The position numbers were made by a program, and so were the translations under genes. Below are positions 21,459 to 30,066 of a stretch of 64,000 nt of DNA, piece after piece. Position 1 is the stretch's first letter. Each line of letters begins with the position of its first letter. The stretch lies in contig NZ_JAQQKV010000001.1 in NCBI RefSeq assembly GCF_028550435.1, positions 1,302,001 to 1,366,000 of the forward strand, given 5' to 3'. The notes under the pieces were generated by a model. The model was not told the DNA's origin. It ran no database searches and saw nothing but the letters and a program-made list of their open reading frames with translations. The stretch comes from Asticcacaulis machinosus (GTDB taxonomy: Bacteria > Pseudomonadota > Alphaproteobacteria > Caulobacterales > Caulobacteraceae).

Positions 21459-21795
21459 CTGCATCCCCTTTATGAACTTCTTTAATCGCCTTACTCAGTC
21501 TCTTTTCAATATCCATCGCTGGATGCAAGACGTTGAGAACTTCGACACGCCCAAGTTTTGCATTATGGCGGTAAATGATCAGATGGCTGCCGACCGCGTA
21601 GGCCAGATAAGGCGGCGGAATATCCGGCCTTGCACGGCCAATGCCGGGCCGTTGCGCCAGTTTTTCAAAGGCCGCGAACAGCCCCCTCACATAGTTAGCG
21701 GCTTTTTGGTCATTCCACTGGCGGGCTGAGTAATCTTCAATTTCGCGAATGTCGCGTTCCGCTTGCCGCGAAAGCGAAAATTTTCCCGCACTCAA
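21445..21795 (-). CDS. parE: ParE-type toxin of a type II toxin-antitoxin system
   Basis: A 116-residue RelE/ParE-fold toxin; ParE members poison DNA gyrase. Recognisable parts are LSRQAERDIREIEDYSARQW at the N-terminus, FEKLAQRPGIGRARPDI, and LIIYRH near the end of the core. It overlaps the antitoxin gene by 4 bp (ATGA), the classic coupled arrangement. A ~20-residue charged C-terminal extension overlaps the following gene. Confidence 0.92.
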   Translation of the reverse strand: MSAGKFSLSRQAERDIREIEDYSARQWNDQKAANYVRGLFAAFEKLAQRPGIGRARPDIPPPYLAYAVGSHLIIYRHNAKLGRVEVLNVLHPAMDIEKRLSKAIKEVHKGDADGTD

Positions 21796-22049
21796 GCCTC
21801 TTTCCTGCGGGCACGTCCCTCAGCAATTATGCTTTCCGCCGTAGCGTCGGAAAACTCGCCGTCATCCAATTCTTTAGCACTAATGGCTAAAAGCTCCCAC
21901 AGCGGATTGCGCTCAAGCGGCACCCGCTTAGCCTGATCCTGACGGATGAGGTGCCTGATATATTCGCTGGCGCTATATTGCCCCGCCTTGGCTTGCTGCT
22001 CGACATAGTCGCGCATGGCGTCGGGCATGGAAATGTTCAATGTGCTCAT
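21792..22049 (-). CDS. parD: ParD-type antitoxin
   Basis: An 85-residue ribbon-helix-helix antitoxin: MSTLNISMPDAMRDYVEQQ is the typical DNA-binding N-terminus, followed by GQYSASEYIRHLIRQDQ and an acidic tail that would wrap the toxin. The ATG at 22049 has GGAGAG 6 nt upstream; the longer frame (to 22148) runs into the operator and is rejected. It represses its own operon, most likely through the inverted repeat at 22077-22111. Confidence 0.92.
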   Translation of the reverse strand: MSTLNISMPDAMRDYVEQQAKAGQYSASEYIRHLIRQDQAKRVPLERNPLWELLAISAKELDDGEFSDATAESIIAEGRARRKEA

Positions 22050-22069
22050 GATAAGCTCTCCGTGCTTGA

Positions 22070-22111
22070 AATCTAACACATGGCCAAGCCTTGTCAAACC
22101 TTGGCCATGTG
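22070..22111 (-). promoter_or_regulatory. parDE promoter and operator
   Basis: A perfect 12-bp inverted repeat (CACATGGCCAAG at 22077-22088, CTTGGCCATGTG at 22100-22111) encloses a minus-strand -35 TTGACA (22092-22097). A -10 TAGATT (22070-22075) follows after 16 bp. ParD bound to the repeat would block RNA polymerase. Confidence 0.72.
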
Positions 22112-22215
22112 AGCGCAGCACTAACAATCCCCTTACAAACTCTGACACCCTTCCCCTTTGCCTTGAGGGCGATCTGAGCCTATAGTTTCATAGAACAACC
22201 ATAGGGGATGACCGC

Positions 22216-23049
22216 ATGAAATGGGATCTGGGCCGCAGAGGTGGCGTCGAAGACCGCAGAGGCTTAAGCGGCGGCGCGATTGCTGGTGGCGGTGGCATCG
22301 GGGTGATTGTCATCGCCCTGATCGGTTATTTCCTTGGGGTTGACCCGCAGCAACTGACCCAGATCGTTAATCAGGCCCAAGGCCCCACCCAACAGGCCGG
22401 TGTCGAGGGCACGCCCGCGGACGAAGAAGGCGCGTTTGCCGATGTCGTCCATACTTCGGCCAATGATGTCTGGGGCCGGATTTTTCAGGATTCCGGCCGC
22501 TCATACCGCCCGTCAACCGTTGTGCTCTATACCGAAGGCACCTCGACCGGCTGCGGCTACGGTCAGGCGGCGATGGGGCCATTTTACTGCCCGGCCGATG
22601 AGCGGGTCTATCTTGATCTCAACTTCTTTCAGACGCTCGATACCCAAATGGGTGCCGGCGGGGATTTCGCTAAGGCCTATGTCATCGGTCACGAAGTCGG
22701 CCACCATGTCCAGAACGTGCTGGGCCTCAGTGCGCGCGTGCAAAACGCCCAAGGCCGCCTAAGCGAGGCCGAAGGTAACAAACTGTCGGTCAGGCTGGAG
22801 CTTCAGGCCGATTGTTATGCCGGTATCTGGGCGCGGCAATCGAACGATCAACTGAACTGGCTGGAGAGCGGCGACCTTGACGAAGCCCTGCGCGCGGCGT
22901 CGGCGGTCGGTGATGACACCCTGCAAAAGCGCTCGACCGGCCATGTGGTTCCGGACAGCTTCACCCACGGCTCCTCAGCCGAGCGGATGCAGTGGTTCAA
23001 AACCGGCTACAACTCCGGCAATCCCGATTCATGCGATACGTTTGGGTAA
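22216..23049 (+). CDS. Neutral zinc metallopeptidase (YpfJ family)
   Basis: A 277-residue membrane-anchored protein of the PF04228 family. A single hydrophobic segment at about residues 25-43 follows the family's RRGGVEDRRG-like start. The zinc-protease motif HEVGHH lies in YVIGHEVGHHVQN, with the downstream LELQADCYAGIW (third ligand region). The family ending SCDTFG is present. Substrates are unknown. The start at 22216 has a weak GGGGAT-type Shine-Dalgarno. Confidence 0.93.
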   Translation: MKWDLGRRGGVEDRRGLSGGAIAGGGGIGVIVIALIGYFLGVDPQQLTQIVNQAQGPTQQAGVEGTPADEEGAFADVVHTSANDVWGRIFQDSGRSYRPSTVVLYTEGTSTGCGYGQAAMGPFYCPADERVYLDLNFFQTLDTQMGAGGDFAKAYVIGHEVGHHVQNVLGLSARVQNAQGRLSEAEGNKLSVRLELQADCYAGIWARQSNDQLNWLESGDLDEALRAASAVGDDTLQKRSTGHVVPDSFTHGSSAERMQWFKTGYNSGNPDSCDTFG

Positions 23050-23108
23050 GCCCTATTTTGCCCTTATTCTGAGCGGTTAATAACCGTCAGGCCTCAAAGG
23101 ATAGCCCC

Positions 23109-23606
23109 TTGCGTTCGTTTTATTTAGCTGCCGCCCTTGCCCTGTTTGCGCCCTCTGTCATGGCCCAAACCACCTGCCCGGCTGATCCGGTAGTCGCCAC
23201 GGGCTATGAAACCTGGCCCACACCTGCTGAGGTCAATGCCGCCACTAATGCCGCCAATGCCCCCTTCCTTGAGACCGGCAAGGCCTACAAAACCACATTG
23301 GTCGCCACCCCGCAGGTAACCTTTGCCGCTGAACCGGGCCGTAAGTCCGAAACCGCAAGCTTTTCCGGCCTGATGATGGTGCATATCGCAGATAGCGGCA
23401 CCTACGGCGTTGCGGCCTCCAGCGGCGTCTGGATTGATCTGATCAAGGATAAAACGCCGCTGAAATCCATCCGTCATGGCCACGGCCCTGACTGCTCCGG
23501 CATCCGCAAAATTGTCAGCTATGATCTGCAACCGGGCGATTATGTGCTGCAAATCGCGTCCAGCAAGACGCCCGATGTGACCGTCCAGATACAGCCCCTG
23601 CCCTGA
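23109..23606 (+). CDS. Exported protein of unknown function
   Basis: A 165-residue protein with a clear Sec signal peptide (cleavage after SVMAQ, about residue 20) and a mature beta-rich domain: FSGLMMVHIADSGTYGVAASSGVWIDL, then YDLQPGDYVLQIASSKTPDV. This looks like a small jelly-roll or PPC-type domain, but no family is claimed. It starts at TTG 23109, supported by AAAGGA 7 nt upstream. It follows the metallopeptidase gene on the same strand with a 59-bp gap. Confidence 0.75.
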   Translation: MRSFYLAAALALFAPSVMAQTTCPADPVVATGYETWPTPAEVNAATNAANAPFLETGKAYKTTLVATPQVTFAAEPGRKSETASFSGLMMVHIADSGTYGVAASSGVWIDLIKDKTPLKSIRHGHGPDCSGIRKIVSYDLQPGDYVLQIASSKTPDVTVQIQPLP

Positions 23607-23733
23607 TCGGTAAAGTTTCCGCGAACGGCAACTTTTTGCTTTGACATTTCCAAATCCGCGCTATGTTAGCTTAACAAAAAGCCCCGTGAACAGCTAAGGG
23701 GCGCGTACCTACAGGCATTAGCGGAAACCGGAT

Positions 23734-25542
23734 ATGAACCTGATTGACGGGATCAAGCGCGAATTTATCTTTCTCAAGCGGCTGGCGCGGCTGCTGAAGC
23801 GTATCAAGCCGATCGACCCCAAATCGTCCAATCTGGTCTGCGATGATTTTGAACGGGTGGTTGACAGCCACGGCGGCGCGTCCGCCATTATCTTTGATGG
23901 CAAAAGCCTGACCTACCGTGATCTGGATGCGATGGCTAACCGCTATGCCCACTGGGCGCGGGCACGCGGCCTCAAGATCGGCGATACGGTGGCCCTGCTT
24001 ATGCCGAACCGCGCCGAATATATCGCCGTGTGGATGGGGCTGAACAAGGTCGGCGTGGTCACCGCCCTGATCAACAATGGCCTGACCGGCGCAGGCTTAG
24101 CCCACTGCATCAATATCTCCGGCGCCAGCCATACGATCGTTGACCAGAGCACCCGTCATGCCTTTGAGGACATAACCTCCCAGCTTAGCCACCATCAGAC
24201 CGAGTGGGTGCTGGGGATGGATAAGGATCATGAGACGGACACCATCCGCAGCCTGGATCATGCCCTGCGCGGGGTATCGTCGGTGCGGCCGGATCGCCAG
24301 ATCCGTCAGGACATGACCGCCCATGATACGGCGCTTTATATCTATACCTCCGGCACCACCGGCCTGCCGAAGGCCGCCAAGATTTCCAACTCGCGCGCCC
24401 AGCTTTATATGCAGGCCTTTGCCGGCATTTCGCGCATGAAGGAAGGTGAGCGCATCTATATCACCCTGCCGCTGTACCATTCGACTGGCGGGCTATGCGG
24501 GGTAGGTGCAGCTTTGATGAACGGGGCAGCGATTGTCCTGAAGTCACGGTTTTCCGCCACCCAGTTCTGGAGCGATATCCGCACCTATAACTGCCAGTAC
24601 TTTGTCTATATTGGCGAATTGTGCCGGTATCTGGTGAACCACGAATCGCCCACCCCGGAAGATGAAACCCGCCACAGCCTGAAGATGGTCTTTGGCAACG
24701 GCATGCGCCCCGATGTGTGGAAGACGTTCAAAGCCCGCTTTCGTATTCCGGTGATTATCGAATTTTATGGCTCAACCGAAGGCAATGTGTCGCTGTTCAA
24801 TTTCGATGGTCAGGCCGGGGCTATCGGACGCGCCCCGCCTTACCTGCGCAGCGCCTTTAACATCCGGCTGGTCAAGTTCGATGTCGAACAGGAACTGCCG
24901 GAACGCAACGCCAAGGGCCTGTGCATCGAATGTAAGCCTGATGAGATCGGCGAAGCTATCGGCATCATTGGTCAGGACGCCCGCCATTCATACTCAGGCT
25001 ATGCCGATAAGGCGGCTTCGGAGAAGAAAATCCTGCGCGACGTCTTTAAAAAAGGCGACATGTGGTTCCGTACCGGCGACCTGATGAAGCAGGATAAGGA
25101 CGGTTATCTCTATTTCGTTGACCGCATCGGCGACACCTTCCGCTTTAAGGGCGAAAACGTCTCAACCTCCGAGGTGGGCGAGGTTTGCGCCGGTGCACCG
25201 GAAGTCGAAGAGGCCATCGTCTACGGCGTCGAAGTGCCCCACTATGATGGCAAGGCCGGCATGGTCGCCCTGATCGTTCGTGACGGGTTCAGGATCGAAG
25301 ACTTCTGCCAGCATGTTCTGGCCGGTTTGCCGAGCTATGCGCGGCCGCGGTTTGTACGCCTGCTGCAACAGGCCGAGACCACCGGCACCTTCAAGTACAA
25401 GAAGATGGATCTGGTCAAGGTGGGCTTTGATCCGGCCGAGGTCAGCGATCCGTTATTTGTCATGAAGGAAGACGGCGGGGTTTATGAACCGTTCGATGCC
25501 GCCTGTTACGCGCGGTTAGTGTCGAGGGCGTACCGGCTGTGA
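23734..25542 (+). CDS. Long-chain acyl-CoA synthetase (FadD6/FATP type)
   Basis: ATP-dependent acyl-CoA ligase, 602 residues, of the very-long-chain/FATP group. The AMP-binding P-loop is YIYTSGTTGLPKAAKIS, A5 is EFYGSTEGN, and the A7/A8 region is WFRTGDLMKQDKDGYLYFVDR with DTFRFKGENVST (motifs read separately). The N-terminus lacks a signal peptide. It would activate long-chain fatty acids for degradation or lipid synthesis. Monocistronic, convergent with the EAL gene 7 bp downstream. Confidence 0.94.
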   Translation: MNLIDGIKREFIFLKRLARLLKRIKPIDPKSSNLVCDDFERVVDSHGGASAIIFDGKSLTYRDLDAMANRYAHWARARGLKIGDTVALLMPNRAEYIAVWMGLNKVGVVTALINNGLTGAGLAHCINISGASHTIVDQSTRHAFEDITSQLSHHQTEWVLGMDKDHETDTIRSLDHALRGVSSVRPDRQIRQDMTAHDTALYIYTSGTTGLPKAAKISNSRAQLYMQAFAGISRMKEGERIYITLPLYHSTGGLCGVGAALMNGAAIVLKSRFSATQFWSDIRTYNCQYFVYIGELCRYLVNHESPTPEDETRHSLKMVFGNGMRPDVWKTFKARFRIPVIIEFYGSTEGNVSLFNFDGQAGAIGRAPPYLRSAFNIRLVKFDVEQELPERNAKGLCIECKPDEIGEAIGIIGQDARHSYSGYADKAASEKKILRDVFKKGDMWFRTGDLMKQDKDGYLYFVDRIGDTFRFKGENVSTSEVGEVCAGAPEVEEAIVYGVEVPHYDGKAGMVALIVRDGFRIEDFCQHVLAGLPSYARPRFVRLLQQAETTGTFKYKKMDLVKVGFDPAEVSDPLFVMKEDGGVYEPFDAACYARLVSRAYRL

Positions 25543-25549
25543 TCCCTAA

Positions 25550-27196
25550 TTAGCCCCAGCTTTCGCTGACGCCCTGACGGCGGGCCGCCACCGGTGATGC
25601 GGTCGCCAGCGGCAAGTCGGGGCTGGGGCGACCAAACAGGTAGCCTTGCCCGAACTCAATGCTTAGTTGGCGGGCCATCTCATCCATTTCCGGATTTTCG
25701 ATCATCTCGCCGATAACCTGACAGCCCAGTTCGTGGCTTAAGGACACAATTGAACGGATCAGGGCGCGTTGGCGGTTATCATTCACGGCCTCTCTAAGAA
25801 ACGGCCCATCGATCTTGACGAAATCGACCTCGAACTGGCGCAGATAGTTATAGGACGCGGCCCCCGACCCGAAATCATCAAGGCACACCCGAAAGCCCAT
25901 CTGGTGCAGCCAGGATATAAAGCGGCGGGCGGTCTCGAAATCCTCGACCTCACCCGTTTCGGTAATTTCAAACATGATGCGTTTGTTAAGGGCGCGATAG
26001 GGCTGGATCAACTTGCGGAAGTCATGGCCGAACTGCGGGCTTGAAATCGACTGGCCCGACACATTTACCGCGACCACGGCATCCTTGTGAGCCTCGACCG
26101 CCGCCAACACCTTGGCGCATACCGCCAGATCCAGATCGTGAATCAGGCCGATCTGTTCGGAGAAATTGATGGTCTCATAAAGATTGCGGCCATCCTTGAG
26201 GCGCAGCAGGGCCTCGTGATGGTGCACACTACGGTCATACAGTTTCACAATCGGCTGATAGAAAACCAGAAAATCGGAGCTATCAATAACCGACTTGATT
26301 GAAGAAAACTCGGCCACCGTCGAATCCATCGCTGCCGCCAGACTGTCTTCGATCGTCGGCGGCTCCATGTCCGGCGTCTTGGCAAAGGTCGTAGTGATAT
26401 AGGCCAATGCCTTTTTGATCGACGCCGGATCAAGACTACCGGTCGCCAGATGGATCGACATCATCTTGGGCCCCAAAGCGCCCTTGGCCAGCCCGACCGA
26501 CTGACCGGCGGCATCGATTTCAGCCATCAGCCGCGCTTCGGCCTGCGCATCGTGGCTGTGCTTCAATACGCCAAAGCTGTCGTCGGGTAAGGCCGCACTC
26601 TGGCCGCCCACCGAATTGGCCCGCAGCGCGGCGGCAATTTCCTGCATCAACTGGGCCTGAAGATCATCGCTCAGGCTTGAGCGTACCTTGGTCAGGCCTT
26701 TGAGCTTGATCAGGGTCATATCCAGATCAGCCGCACCCGATGCGCCATCACGAATGATGTTAAGCGCCAGTTCATTGAACCGCTCCGCCGTCACCAGCCC
26801 CGATCCATCGTGACTGGCTTCATTATCGGGGCGAACCTGATTAAGCACACTGAGGGTCAGGTGAATATCATCCGGGCGGGACGGAATAAAACAGGCCCCG
26901 ACATTGACCAGGATGGGGGCCTTACCCTCAGCTTTCAGATAAACAGCGACCGGGTCGATACGGCCCTTTTGAAGGGTATCCTTCAGTTTACGCTCGACAA
27001 AAACCTGATCGTGCGCCTGAAACAGTTCAATAACGGGACGACCTTTGAGGGCCGCGGCATCCGCGCCCAAAAGGGTGCGCGCGGCACCGACGACCGACTT
27101 GACGGTGAGGTCATGGCCGATCTCGATAAGCAGATCCGCCGCGGCCAGAGAATAGGCAATATAGCTATCCCGCTGGGCCTTGTAATTGTCACTCAT
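25550..27196 (-). CDS. EAL-domain protein with degenerate GGDEF-like region
   Basis: A 548-residue probable c-di-GMP phosphodiesterase. A PAS-like N-terminus (about 1-120) is followed by a region with GGDEF-like layout but no GGDEF motif (LPDDSFGVL occupies its place), then an EAL domain (about 300-535). The EAL domain keeps EALLR, NVSGQS, LDDFGSG and VKIDG; the loop normally read AEGVE is IGEMIE here, with the Glu kept. It is therefore probably active or a c-di-GMP sensor. No membrane segments are visible. Confidence 0.92.
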   Translation of the reverse strand: MSDNYKAQRDSYIAYSLAAADLLIEIGHDLTVKSVVGAARTLLGADAAALKGRPVIELFQAHDQVFVERKLKDTLQKGRIDPVAVYLKAEGKAPILVNVGACFIPSRPDDIHLTLSVLNQVRPDNEASHDGSGLVTAERFNELALNIIRDGASGAADLDMTLIKLKGLTKVRSSLSDDLQAQLMQEIAAALRANSVGGQSAALPDDSFGVLKHSHDAQAEARLMAEIDAAGQSVGLAKGALGPKMMSIHLATGSLDPASIKKALAYITTTFAKTPDMEPPTIEDSLAAAMDSTVAEFSSIKSVIDSSDFLVFYQPIVKLYDRSVHHHEALLRLKDGRNLYETINFSEQIGLIHDLDLAVCAKVLAAVEAHKDAVVAVNVSGQSISSPQFGHDFRKLIQPYRALNKRIMFEITETGEVEDFETARRFISWLHQMGFRVCLDDFGSGAASYNYLRQFEVDFVKIDGPFLREAVNDNRQRALIRSIVSLSHELGCQVIGEMIENPEMDEMARQLSIEFGQGYLFGRPSPDLPLATASPVAARRQGVSESWG

Positions 27197-27357
27197 GCCG
27201 CTGGCCTTTTGCCATGCCTGTCGTGTAGCACGACCGGCCTTAATACTCAGAGTTTAAATCGTATACCCGTTAATCTTTATAATTTTCCTAATGGCCAAAG
27301 AATTGACAGCGGCGCGCGTGTGTTGGCAAAGATCGCCGTGTACCCAAAGGATTTCCT

Positions 27358-27708
27358 ATGCCGAACCTGCCCATCAGCGTGACCACGATCGGCCTTCTGA
27401 TCGCGTCAAATATCTTTATGACCTTTGCCTGGTATGGCCACCTGAAGTTCAAGACCGAGAAATTATGGGTAGTTATTCTGGTCAGTTGGGGGATCGCGTT
27501 TTTTGAATACTGCCTGATGGTGCCTGCCAACCGCATCGGCTACGGTACGTTCAATGCCGTACAGCTAAAAACGATACAGGAGGTCATTACGCTGACGGTA
27601 TTTGTAGCGTTTTCGGTCTGGTATCTGGGTGAGCCGCTGAAATGGACGACCGTGATCGGCTTTACCCTGATCGCAGCAGGCGCCGCGTTTATATTTTACA
27701 AGCCCTAA
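27358..27708 (+). CDS. DMT family protein (DUF486)
   Basis: A 116-residue, four-helix membrane protein with the conserved DUF486 sequence: IFMTFAWYGHLKF, WGIAFFEYCLMVPANRIGY, and FVAFSVWYLGE, ending AAFIFYKP. It belongs to the drug/metabolite transporter superfamily as a half-size protein; substrate unknown. The next gene starts on the base after its TAA, so the two are co-transcribed. Confidence 0.93.
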   Translation: MPNLPISVTTIGLLIASNIFMTFAWYGHLKFKTEKLWVVILVSWGIAFFEYCLMVPANRIGYGTFNAVQLKTIQEVITLTVFVAFSVWYLGEPLKWTTVIGFTLIAAGAAFIFYKP

Positions 27709-28404
27709 GTGAACGATATGACACCTTCTCATCCTCTCGACCGGCCGGTATGGAGTGCCCTTAATTCCGGCTGGGCACATTTGGCACGCGGTCATGATCG
27801 GGCGCTACGGCTTGATCCGGCGTTTGGGCCGTTTGCCGCCAGCTTTGACGGATCGCCGGAGCCCTTAGCCGGCTTGACGCCGGGGCCTGATGGGTTTTGG
27901 GTGGTGGAAAGCGGCGCGGTTTCGGCCCCAGAGGGATTCGAGGTCGTTAAGCGCGCCCCGCTACATCAGATGGTGGCCTCACACATAACGGCGGGTGGCG
28001 AGGATTTTCAGGCGATTGAACTTAACCACACCGATGGGGCCGAAATGCTGGCTCTGGCCCGCCTGACTGAGCCCGGCCCGTTTGCTGAGCGCACCCACGA
28101 ACTGGCTCAGTTTGTCGGGATAAAGCACAACGGGCGACTGGTCGCTATGGCCGGCGAGCGCATGAAAATTGACGGTTTTTCCGAAGTCAGCGGCGTCTGC
28201 ACCCATCCTGACTTTCGCGGCCGCGGCTATGCGGCAGGCCTGATGCGCACTGTTGCCCGCCGCATCCTCGCGCGGGGTGAGACAGCCTTTCTGCACACCT
28301 ATGCCGACAATCAGGTGGCGATTGATCTCTATAAATCGCTGGGATTCACATACCGGGCGAGCTTAGTGGCGACGGTGTTAAGGCCGGTAATAAGCCTCCC
28401 ATAG
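27709..28404 (+). CDS. GNAT family N-acetyltransferase
   Basis: A 231-residue FR47-like acetyltransferase. The acetyl-CoA site is in VSGVCTHPDFRGRGYAAGLM (R-G-x-G-Y/A loop), followed by FLHTYADNQVAIDLYKSLGF. The start is GTG 27709 or ATG 27718; neither has a clear Shine-Dalgarno and translation may be coupled to DUF486. The 3' end is odd: the final codons overlap the convergent FAD oxidoreductase by 27 bp, and a second version of its last 13 codons occurs at 29946-29987, beyond that gene. This suggests that DNA was inserted at the end of this gene. Confidence 0.9.
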   Translation: MNDMTPSHPLDRPVWSALNSGWAHLARGHDRALRLDPAFGPFAASFDGSPEPLAGLTPGPDGFWVVESGAVSAPEGFEVVKRAPLHQMVASHITAGGEDFQAIELNHTDGAEMLALARLTEPGPFAERTHELAQFVGIKHNGRLVAMAGERMKIDGFSEVSGVCTHPDFRGRGYAAGLMRTVARRILARGETAFLHTYADNQVAIDLYKSLGFTYRASLVATVLRPVISLP

Positions 28405-29784
28405 CTTGTTCCGAAACTTGTAACTCGGATCGACCCGTTGCTTTAGTTCAAAATATTCCGGCGCACGCCCATAGGCTTTCAGAAACTGTTCCCGTGTTGC
28501 ATGGATCTGGTAAGGCAAGTAATAACGGCCGCCATTATCCAAAGCCGCATCTATAAGTTCACGCGTCCAGACTCCTACCGCCTGTTTATCCGCCTCGGTT
28601 GTGCCTTGTTGGTAGTAAAGAACAAATGAAAATACCTCGGTCGGCGCCCACGACAACAGGGTGTCCTGATCTGGCAAGGCATGCCGAATTGCTACATTAA
28701 GTACATTTACCTTACGATCATTCAATATGGCACGTAATCGAGGTACAAACGCATCGAAATTTTCAACCGGAATAAAGTATTCCTGCAAAACATAAGTCGT
28801 TTTCTCTCGCGATTCAGGCTCTATGCTGCCCACATCCAGACTGGCCTCATAGTTTCGCCACGCGACACGTGGTTCTGCATAAATCGCAGGATCGTAAATA
28901 TATTGTTTGACCTGTTTGCCGAAAAGACCGTTCGAAAGCCATCCAATAAGTGAGCGTTTTGTACTACCCGCCGGGTTTGGTGGCGCCAGACGATCCTGAA
29001 TATCGACCGGCTTCGAAGTTGTGCTGATTGTGACAACATTCAGGTCTTTATATTCATTAGGATATAGGGTCGCATTATGAAACACTGCCGTCTTCGATCC
29101 GCGAATATTCTCAAAAAACCAGGCTTTATAATCTTTAACTTTCATTCGCATCGCTACGCGTTCAACCGACACATTATCAGTTAGGTTCAGTGTGGCCTCA
29201 ACAATGACGCCCAAACCGCCATAGCCTCCGATAGCACCGAAAAACAGTTGCGGATTTTCGGTGCGGCTAGCCATTACAATCGATCCATCCGCCAAAACCA
29301 TCTTTATCGAGTCAACGGAGCGTACAATCGGCCCCTCCCCGACATAGCGCCCATGCGCATTGACACTTAAAGAACCACCCACTGTGAAATTGGAAAAGCT
29401 CTGCATAATCCGCATCGATAGATTTTCGGGATCAATGACTTCCTGAACGGCGCGCCAGCTTATACCGGCTTCAACCGTTATTTGTTTACGCGCCAGATCG
29501 AGCTTCAAATCCCGGTTCATCTGGCGCATATCGATAAACAGGCAGGCTTCACACGCGGTTTGACCGCCCTGACTGTAACGCCCCCCACCAATGGAAATTG
29601 GCCCGTTATGACTGCCCACTAGCTGACTGATTTCCAAGACAGACGTTGGTGCTATAACCCGCTCAACCATTATTGGGTTGAGCTGTGTAATATCATTGAC
29701 AGTTTCCTGCGCTGACGCTGCCATTTGAAACGGCAATATCACGACCAAACAGACCAAAAGCTTGACGTACAGGCGCTTAAACAT
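28378..29784 (-). CDS. Exported FAD-binding oxidoreductase (sugar-lactone oxidase type)
   Basis: A 468-residue flavoprotein with an N-terminal signal peptide (cleavage after AASAQ) and a PP-loop FAD domain: ISIGGGRYSQGG and FSNFTVGGSLSVNAHGRY, then GAIGGYGGLGVIVEATL. The C-terminal half resembles D-arabinono-1,4-lactone oxidase-like enzymes, but the substrate is unknown. The ATG at 29784 is chosen because GGGGGA precedes it; the longer frame begins at a TTG inside a palindrome. The gene is more AT-rich than its surroundings and seems to be a later arrival (see the GNAT tail remnant at 29946). Confidence 0.85.
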   Translation of the reverse strand: MFKRLYVKLLVCLVVILPFQMAASAQETVNDITQLNPIMVERVIAPTSVLEISQLVGSHNGPISIGGGRYSQGGQTACEACLFIDMRQMNRDLKLDLARKQITVEAGISWRAVQEVIDPENLSMRIMQSFSNFTVGGSLSVNAHGRYVGEGPIVRSVDSIKMVLADGSIVMASRTENPQLFFGAIGGYGGLGVIVEATLNLTDNVSVERVAMRMKVKDYKAWFFENIRGSKTAVFHNATLYPNEYKDLNVVTISTTSKPVDIQDRLAPPNPAGSTKRSLIGWLSNGLFGKQVKQYIYDPAIYAEPRVAWRNYEASLDVGSIEPESREKTTYVLQEYFIPVENFDAFVPRLRAILNDRKVNVLNVAIRHALPDQDTLLSWAPTEVFSFVLYYQQGTTEADKQAVGVWTRELIDAALDNGGRYYLPYQIHATREQFLKAYGRAPEYFELKQRVDPSYKFRNKLWEAYYRP

Positions 29785-29804
29785 GACATCCCCCATCATC
29801 GAAA

Positions 29805-29821
29805 TTTGAACATTGTTCAAA
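29805..29821. promoter_or_regulatory. 17-bp palindrome, TetR-type operator candidate
   Basis: TTTGAACA-T-TGTTCAAA is a perfect dyad about 20 nt upstream of the oxidoreductase start. Its size and form resemble TetR-family operators. No regulator gene is adjacent. Confidence 0.5.
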
Positions 29822-29890
29822 ACATAATTTCAGTCAAGCGTTTTCCATAAAAAAAAGCGCCAACCTGTCGGCGAGCGCTTTCGTAACTAA

Positions 29891-29903
29891 CGGGTGCAGG
29901 GGG
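29891..29903 (+). repeat. Partial copy of the GGGTGCAGGGG repeat
   Basis: CGGGTGCAGGGGG matches the left half of the element at 6704-6726. It marks the right border of the oxidoreductase segment. Confidence 0.4.
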
Positions 29904-29945
29904 TATTGTTAGTGCGCTACCACTGCGCTGCTTGAGCGCAGGCTC

Positions 29946-29987
29946 TACCGGGCGAGCCTAGTGGCAACGGTGCTGAAGCCAGTTTAA
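29946..29987 (+). pseudogene. Remnant of a GNAT gene 3' end
   Basis: The frame TAC...TAA encodes YRASLVATVLKPV. The last part of the GNAT gene (28351-28389) encodes YRASLVATVLRPV. Twelve of 13 residues are identical but 7 of 39 bases differ, mostly at synonymous positions, so this is a homologous, diverged tail and not a fresh duplication. Confidence 0.7.
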
Positions 29988-30066
29988 CCCGCAACTATAG
30001 CAACCTTGAAAACAACGACTGGCTCGCTATGCTACGCTCCTTGAGGGGCATTTTAGGGGGACAGTC

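Noticed and set aside
22050-22148. N-terminal extension of ParD
   Set aside because: It would translate through the operator and promoter; the internal ATG at 22049 has a good Shine-Dalgarno and the canonical antitoxin start.
29848-29881. Intrinsic terminator on the minus strand
   Set aside because: An 8-base A run and a weak GCGC stem are present, but no minus-strand gene lies upstream that it could end; possibly a relic of the recombination at this site.
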